From Paraglaciecola arctica (GTDB lineage: Bacteria; Pseudomonadota; Gammaproteobacteria; Enterobacterales; Alteromonadaceae): DNA of 54,637 bases. Under the pieces are notes generated by a model that made no database searches, was not told where the DNA came from, and saw only the letters and a program-made list of their open reading frames with translations. The DNA is taken from contig NZ_JAHKQO010000002.1 in the NCBI RefSeq assembly GCF_018861065.1, positions 168,114 through 222,750 on the forward strand, given 5' to 3'. A program made the position numbers and the translations under genes. This document shows, piece after piece, positions 47,994 through 54,637 of the stretch (within the stretch, counting starts at the first letter, position 1; each line of letters opens with the position of its first letter).

Positions 47994-50270
47994 TTAGGTG
48001 TTGAGCGCCTCTGGTTTTTCCTTGCTGTCGGTGAAAAACTTGAAAGTTAACTGGTCATTTTTGAGTCCAATTTTCACACTGCCACCTTGGCTCAACTTTC
48101 CAAACAGCAGTTCGTGGGCTAATTCCTTTTTAATATGCTGTTGAATAACCCGAGCCATAGGACGTGCTCCCATGTTTTTATCGTAACCTTTAGCGCCTAA
48201 CCAATCACGAGCTTGATTAGTGACTTCTAGTGACACCCCCTTGTTATCAAGCTGTACTTGTAATTCCACTATAAATTTATCCACTACTTGCAAGATAACG
48301 TCTCTATCAAGGTGGTTAAACCATACAATGGCATCCAATCTATTTCTAAATTCAGGTGTGAATATTTTCTTGATTTCTGTCATGGCATCATGACTGTGAT
48401 CTTGCTGCTTAAATCCTATCGAGGTGCGAATTGTTTCTTGCACACCTGCATTGGTTGTCATCACTAACACAACGTTTCTAAAGTCTACTTTACGGCCGTT
48501 ATTGTCGGTTAAAGTGCCATGATCCATAACTTGCAACAATATGTTGTAGATATCACTATGCGCTTTTTCTACTTCGTCTAGCAAAATCACTGAATAAGGG
48601 TTTTTAATAACAGCGTCAGTTAATAATCCACCTTGATCGAAGCCTACGTACCCAGGAGGAGCACCTATCAAGCGACTCACTGCATGACGTTCCATATATT
48701 CAGACATATCAAAACGTAACAACTCTACCCCCATTACTTTAGCAAGCTGAGCGGTCACTTCCGTTTTACCGACACCAGTAGGGCCTGCAAATAAGAAATT
48801 ACCAATAGGTTTAGTTTCATTACCCAAACCAGAGCGAGACAAGCGGATAGCATCCGTTAAGGTATCTATCGCCTCATCCTGACCAAATACAACTAATTTT
48901 AAGTCTCGATCTAAATGTTTCAGAACTTGTTTATCAGAAGCTGACACCGATTTTTCAGGTATGCGGGCTATCTTCGAGATAATGTGTTCTATGTCGCTCA
49001 CGCCAATTGTCTTTTTACGCCTAGATACAGGCAACAAACGTTGGCTAGCTCCCGCTTCATCAATGACATCAATCGCTTTATCGGGCAAATGGCGCTCGTT
49101 AATATATTTAGCTGATAGTTCAGCTGCAGCGCGAATCGCTTTATGGGTAAAACGCACACTGTGATGGTCTTCATAACGAGATTTTAAACCCATCAAAATT
49201 TTAGTGGTATCACTTACCGTCGGCTCCATAACATCTACTTTTTGGAAACGGCGCGCTAAAGCACGGTCTTTTTCAAAAATACCTTGGTATTCTTGATAGG
49301 TCGTTGACCCCATGCAACGTAATTCACCACTGCTTAATTTAGGTTTAAGCAAATTCGACGCATCCATTACGCCACCTGAAGCAGCACCCGCGCCAATAAT
49401 GGTATGAATTTCATCAATAAACAAAATTGCGTCCGGGCACTCGGCTAACTCTTTTAATATACCTTTAAGGCGTTTCTCAAAGTCACCTCGGTATTTAGTA
49501 CCAGCTAACAATGCCCCCATGTCTAATGAATAAACTGTAGCCTGAGCAATCACCTCTGGGACTTCATTATTTACTATTCGATACGCTAAACCTTCGGCGA
49601 TAGCAGTTTTACCTACGCCAGCCTCCCCTACCAATAAGGGATTATTTTTGCGGCGTCGACATAATATTTGAATACTACGTTCTAATTCACTTTCCCTGCC
49701 AATAAGCGGATCGATCTTGCCTTCTTTAGCACTTTGATTAAGATTGGTAGAGTACTTGTCCAACATCGACTCGGCTTCTTCTTGCTCACTGGTTTCACTT
49801 TCGCTTTCACTGTGAGCGGGAGAATCATCATCAATTTTAGATACACCGTGAGAAATATAATTGACCACATCTAAACGAGTTACATCAGATTTTTTCAATA
49901 TGTAAACGGCTTGGGATTCTTGCTCACTAAAAATTGCCACTAAAACATTGGCACCAGTGACTTCTTCTTTACCTGATGATTGCACATGAAAAACGGCTCT
50001 TTGCAAAACACGTTGAAAACCGAGAGTTGGCTGAGTTTCTCGCTCATTACCTTGTTCGTCTAACAATAGCGGAGTGGTGTCTTTCACAAAATCAGTAAGT
50101 TCTTGTTTGATTAACTCAATATTGGCTCCACAAGCCTTTAATGCATCTTTCGCTGCATTATTATCAAGTAAGGCAAGTAAAAGATGCTCAACAGTCATAA
50201 ATTCATGACGATGCTCTCTGGCAAAAATAAACGCTTCGTTAAGCGTCTGCTCTAGATCTTTATTTAACAT
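47994..50270 (-). CDS. clpA: ATP-dependent Clp protease ATPase subunit ClpA
   Basis: 758 aa (E. coli 758). Unfolds substrates for ClpP and takes N-degron substrates from ClpS. The N-domain is followed by two AAA+ modules with Walker A GEAGVGKT and GPTGVGKT and Walker B ILFIDEIH and [11 protein letters not shown]. Starts 57 bases after clpS. Confidence 0.98.
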   Translation of the reverse strand: MLNKDLEQTLNEAFIFAREHRHEFMTVEHLLLALLDNNAAKDALKACGANIELIKQELTDFVKDTTPLLLDEQGNERETQPTLGFQRVLQRAVFHVQSSGKEEVTGANVLVAIFSEQESQAVYILKKSDVTRLDVVNYISHGVSKIDDDSPAHSESESETSEQEEAESMLDKYSTNLNQSAKEGKIDPLIGRESELERSIQILCRRRKNNPLLVGEAGVGKTAIAEGLAYRIVNNEVPEVIAQATVYSLDMGALLAGTKYRGDFEKRLKGILKELAECPDAILFIDEIHTIIGAGAASGGVMDASNLLKPKLSSGELRCMGSTTYQEYQGIFEKDRALARRFQKVDVMEPTVSDTTKILMGLKSRYEDHHSVRFTHKAIRAAAELSAKYINERHLPDKAIDVIDEAGASQRLLPVSRRKKTIGVSDIEHIISKIARIPEKSVSASDKQVLKHLDRDLKLVVFGQDEAIDTLTDAIRLSRSGLGNETKPIGNFLFAGPTGVGKTEVTAQLAKVMGVELLRFDMSEYMERHAVSRLIGAPPGYVGFDQGGLLTDAVIKNPYSVILLDEVEKAHSDIYNILLQVMDHGTLTDNNGRKVDFRNVVLVMTTNAGVQETIRTSIGFKQQDHSHDAMTEIKKIFTPEFRNRLDAIVWFNHLDRDVILQVVDKFIVELQVQLDNKGVSLEVTNQARDWLGAKGYDKNMGARPMARVIQQHIKKELAHELLFGKLSQGGSVKIGLKNDQLTFKFFTDSKEKPEALNT

Positions 50271-50327
50271 TAAAATGCCCTCTGACTACTAGCCTATTCG
50301 AAGATTGTACGTTTCTCAAACCAAACA

Positions 50328-50648
50328 TCACGCTTGCTCCATGGTACACATGAGTGGATGTTGGTGTTCTTTTGCATAGCGACTAACTTGCATTACCTTG
50401 GTTTCTGCAATCTCTGCAGTATATATGCCACAAACCGCTCGCCCATGATAGTGCACTGTAAGCATTATTTGTTGCGCCTTTTCACCATTCAAATTAAAAA
50501 ACCGCATCAGCACATCAATTACAAAATCCATTGGTGTGTAATCATCATTATTCAATAACACTTTGTACATAGGTGGTGGCGTAGCTTTCTTCTTTACCGC
50601 ATCAGTGTGTTTCTGACGCTCGATATCGATAGTATTATCTTTACTCAT
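50328..50648 (-). CDS. clpS: ClpS adaptor protein
   Basis: 106 aa. Binds N-terminal Leu, Phe, Tyr and Trp and delivers them to ClpA. The N-degron pocket residues are in [20 protein letters not shown], and the [19 protein letters not shown] helix is conserved. First gene of clpS-clpA; divergent from cspD. Confidence 0.97.
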   Translation of the reverse strand: MSKDNTIDIERQKHTDAVKKKATPPPMYKVLLNNDDYTPMDFVIDVLMRFFNLNGEKAQQIMLTVHYHGRAVCGIYTAEIAETKVMQVSRYAKEHQHPLMCTMEQA

Positions 50649-50750
50649 AATTCACTTATTTAGCCCAAAAATTTTAAGATAATTCCAATTAATGCAACGA
50701 TTACCTATGTTACAGCAATCTTATAATTTTAACGAAATATCAAATTCACC

Positions 50751-50780
50751 TTGACAAAAACAGGTTAAAAAACCTACATT
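50751..50780 (+). promoter_or_regulatory. cspD promoter
   Basis: -35 TTGACA (50751-50756) and -10 TACATT (50775-50780) with an 18-base spacer, 100 bases before the cspD start. Confidence 0.6.
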
Positions 50781-50880
50781 TTAATTTGACGGTTGTATTG
50801 CGTTGTTAACTCGTCTAGCCCTAGACATTAGTGTGGGGGCAAAGTTGTATAAGTTCAAGGGATTAAAAGGAAGCAGAAGT

Positions 50881-51099
50881 ATGGCAGTCGGCAAAGTAAA
50901 ATGGTTCAATAATGCAAAAGGTTTTGGCTTTATTGTTCCCGATGATGGTGGTGAAGACATCTTCGCACATTATTCAACGATACAAATGGAGGGCTACCGC
51001 TCTCTTAAAGCAGGTCAAGAAGTTAAATATGAAGTGCAACAAGGCCCAAAGGGATTGCATGCAGAGAATATTGATTTCAAAGGTGAACCTGAAAGATAA
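50881..51099 (+). CDS. cspD: CspD-like cold-shock-domain protein
   Basis: 72 aa from ATG 50881; the longer frame from 50803 is leader. OB-fold motifs NNAKGFGFIVPDDGGEDIF and HYSTIQM match CspD rather than CspA. In E. coli CspD inhibits replication in stationary phase and is degraded by Lon. Its place divergent from clpS is conserved in gammaproteobacteria. Confidence 0.95.
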   Translation: MAVGKVKWFNNAKGFGFIVPDDGGEDIFAHYSTIQMEGYRSLKAGQEVKYEVQQGPKGLHAENIDFKGEPER

Positions 51100-51116
51100 A
51101 TTATTATCTGGATTAT

Positions 51117-51145
51117 AAAAAAGCAGACATCAAGTCTGCTTTTTT
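51117..51145. terminator. Terminator after cspD, also serves icd
   Basis: 12-bp stem AAAAAAGCAGAC / GTCTGCTTTTTT with loop ATCAA. A second hairpin (TTGCCCCC / GGGGGCAA, 51172-51191) follows on the icd side. Confidence 0.9.
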
Positions 51146-51194
51146 GTTGCTAATGACTTTTAGCTTAAGTCTTGCCCCCCAACGGGGGCAACAA

Positions 51195-53465
<2,271 letters not shown>

Positions 53466-53545
53466 TCACGGGTTTAAAAAACTCGCAAAGTCACTGCATG
53501 GATTGGTGTTTTGTACCGAATTAAAAAAATGTCTAATCTTGCCCT

Positions 53546-53575
53546 ATTATAAACAGACAGCGCCAAGACAGTCAG
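53546..53575 (-). promoter_or_regulatory. Probable icd promoter
   Basis: On the minus strand, -10 TATAAT (53546-53551) and a weak -35 CTGACT (53570-53575) with an 18-base spacer. Confidence 0.45.
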
Positions 53576-53668
53576 TAAATAATATATGGGCGATTTAATT
53601 AACTTCAAGTTTTGCTTGCATATTATATTCTGTAAATCACAATTAAAGCTAATTATGTTCATCAATTT

Positions 53669-54295
53669 ATGGAGTTACACAGTAGTGTAAGTATGCGAAA
53701 TAAACCTGTATCTCGACCTAAAACTAACACAACTAAGACGGCCTCAGAAAATCATTTTTCCAAATCACGTGTTGTATTGTTCAATAAGCCTTTTAATGTA
53801 TTAACACAATTTACTGATCAAGCAGGCAGACAAACTCTCAAAGACTTCGTTCCCATACCAGAAGTTTACGCCGCTGGTCGCTTAGACAAAGATAGCGAAG
53901 GTCTGTTGATTCTCACTAATGATGGAAAACTACAAAACAAACTTGCCTCACCCAAGTTTAAAACACCCAAAACTTATTGGGTGCAAGTAGAAGGTATTCC
54001 GCATCAAGAGAATTTGGAAAAGTTACGTAAAGGAGTAATGCTAAAGGACGGTATGACCCTGCCCGCCGAAATTAAATTGATGGATGAGCCAGAAATATGG
54101 GATCGCATACCTCCCGTGCGCTTTCGCCAAAACAAACCTACCAGTTGGCTGGCTATTACTATCTATGAAGGCAGAAATCGTCAAGTAAGACGAATGACAG
54201 CACATATTGGATTTCCTACTCTAAGGTTAATTCGTTATCGAATAGGAAATTGGACGATTGACGGAATTGAAAATGGAAAATATTCAGAGGTTTAA
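53669..54295 (+). CDS. rluE: 23S rRNA pseudouridine synthase, RluE-like (RsuA family)
   Basis: 208 aa. Converts U2457 of 23S rRNA in E. coli. The catalytic aspartate is in [27 protein letters not shown] and [20 protein letters not shown] are also conserved. There is no S4 domain. Divergent from the isocitrate dehydrogenase gene, as rluE-icd in E. coli. ATG 53693 is an alternative start. Confidence 0.93.
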   Translation: MELHSSVSMRNKPVSRPKTNTTKTASENHFSKSRVVLFNKPFNVLTQFTDQAGRQTLKDFVPIPEVYAAGRLDKDSEGLLILTNDGKLQNKLASPKFKTPKTYWVQVEGIPHQENLEKLRKGVMLKDGMTLPAEIKLMDEPEIWDRIPPVRFRQNKPTSWLAITIYEGRNRQVRRMTAHIGFPTLRLIRYRIGNWTIDGIENGKYSEV

Positions 54296-54495
54296 CCAGC
54301 CTCACATTTCATCAGGGCTTTAGTCAAATTCAACGTATATACAGTATTCAGTAACATTCACACAAAAGTTATGACTTTACATACCTAAGTATCACCTCGT
54401 AGATTTTTTAATCAATTCAAATGGTTTTTAATGACTCCATCGACACGCAGCAATATCTGCGAAATAACAATAAACTAAACTCGAGGAACTTAACC

Positions 54496-54637
54496 ATGTT
54501 GAAAATAGTTAAAACTTCTATCGCTATCGCTACTATCTCTTTATTCACTGCGGGCAACGCACAAGCTGATGTTGGCGAAGCTTTACAAAATATCTGTACT
54601 ATCGTTAAAGCCGATGATAAAGGTGAACTACGTAAAA
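54496..54637 (+). CDS. DUF3718 secreted protein, truncated at the window end
   Basis: The first 47 codons are visible. There is a signal peptide (ISLFTAGNAQA, cut after AQA) and then DVGEALQNICTIVKADDKGE, which matches the start of DUF3718 proteins in Alteromonadales. GAGGAA lies upstream of the ATG. Function unknown; the remainder lies beyond the window. Confidence 0.85.
   Translation, partial: MLKIVKTSIAIATISLFTAGNAQADVGEALQNICTIVKADDKGELRK

Overview
The window looks like a chromosomal segment of a marine gammaproteobacterium of the Alteromonadales (Alteromonadaceae, probably near Paraglaciecola, Glaciecola or Aliiglaciecola). The basis is a low-to-moderate GC content, gammaproteobacterial gene pairs (gloB-mltD with a divergent yafS-like methyltransferase, ppiB-lpxH divergent from cysS, aat-bpt-infA facing clpSA, cspD divergent from clpS, rluE divergent from icd), a monomeric isocitrate dehydrogenase and a terminal DUF3718 gene. 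The genus is an inference from remembered protein families, not a database result. Most genes are core housekeeping, and I see no phage, insertion sequence or CRISPR array.

Layout. 1-16.1 kb is an accessory-like stretch: a MocR regulator divergent from a GNAT acetyltransferase and a PaiB-type flavoprotein; an ABC-F ATPase; a membrane-anchored FKBP isomerase; a MoeB/ThiF-type E1-like enzyme; a CitE-like lyase; a MarR-GNAT fusion; a secreted protein of unknown function; an HSL-type esterase; a DUF465 protein; a divergent SRAP (YedK/HMCES) protein; an MFS exporter; and a membrane GGDEF-EAL protein. 16.1-16.7 kb holds a tRNA-Pro(GGG) gene on the minus strand. It is followed downstream by three tandem, 5'-degenerate copies that keep the tRNA 3' half; this is the most unusual structure in the window. 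16.8-30 kb carries a flavin reductase-like protein, dcd, metG, a decayed small gene, yafS-like, gloB, mltD, a voltage-sensor-like membrane protein, a polyproline protein, an M50-like membrane protease, cysS, ppiB, lpxH and a cold-shock gene.

30.2-38.8 kb is an envelope-stress or efflux island. Two perfect BlaI-type operators precede a blaI-like repressor gene and a BlaR1-like M56 protease whose beta-lactam sensor is replaced by a TonB C-terminal domain. A lipoprotein of unknown function follows, then a complete RND tripartite pump (outer membrane factor, adaptor, permease) closed by a strong terminator. 38.9-54.6 kb returns to core genes: fadH, sppA, a hotdog thioesterase, sprT, yfbV, trxB, aat, bpt, infA, clpA, clpS, cspD, icd, rluE and a DUF3718 gene cut by the window end.

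Genes that work together: aat and bpt attach N-end-rule destabilising residues that ClpS hands to ClpA(P), and all four are within 5 kb. The BlaI/BlaR1 pair should form a proteolytic signalling switch. The RND genes overlap and form one operon. Several starts are TTG or GTG, and some starts were moved from the longest reading frame on the strength of Shine-Dalgarno position and family length.
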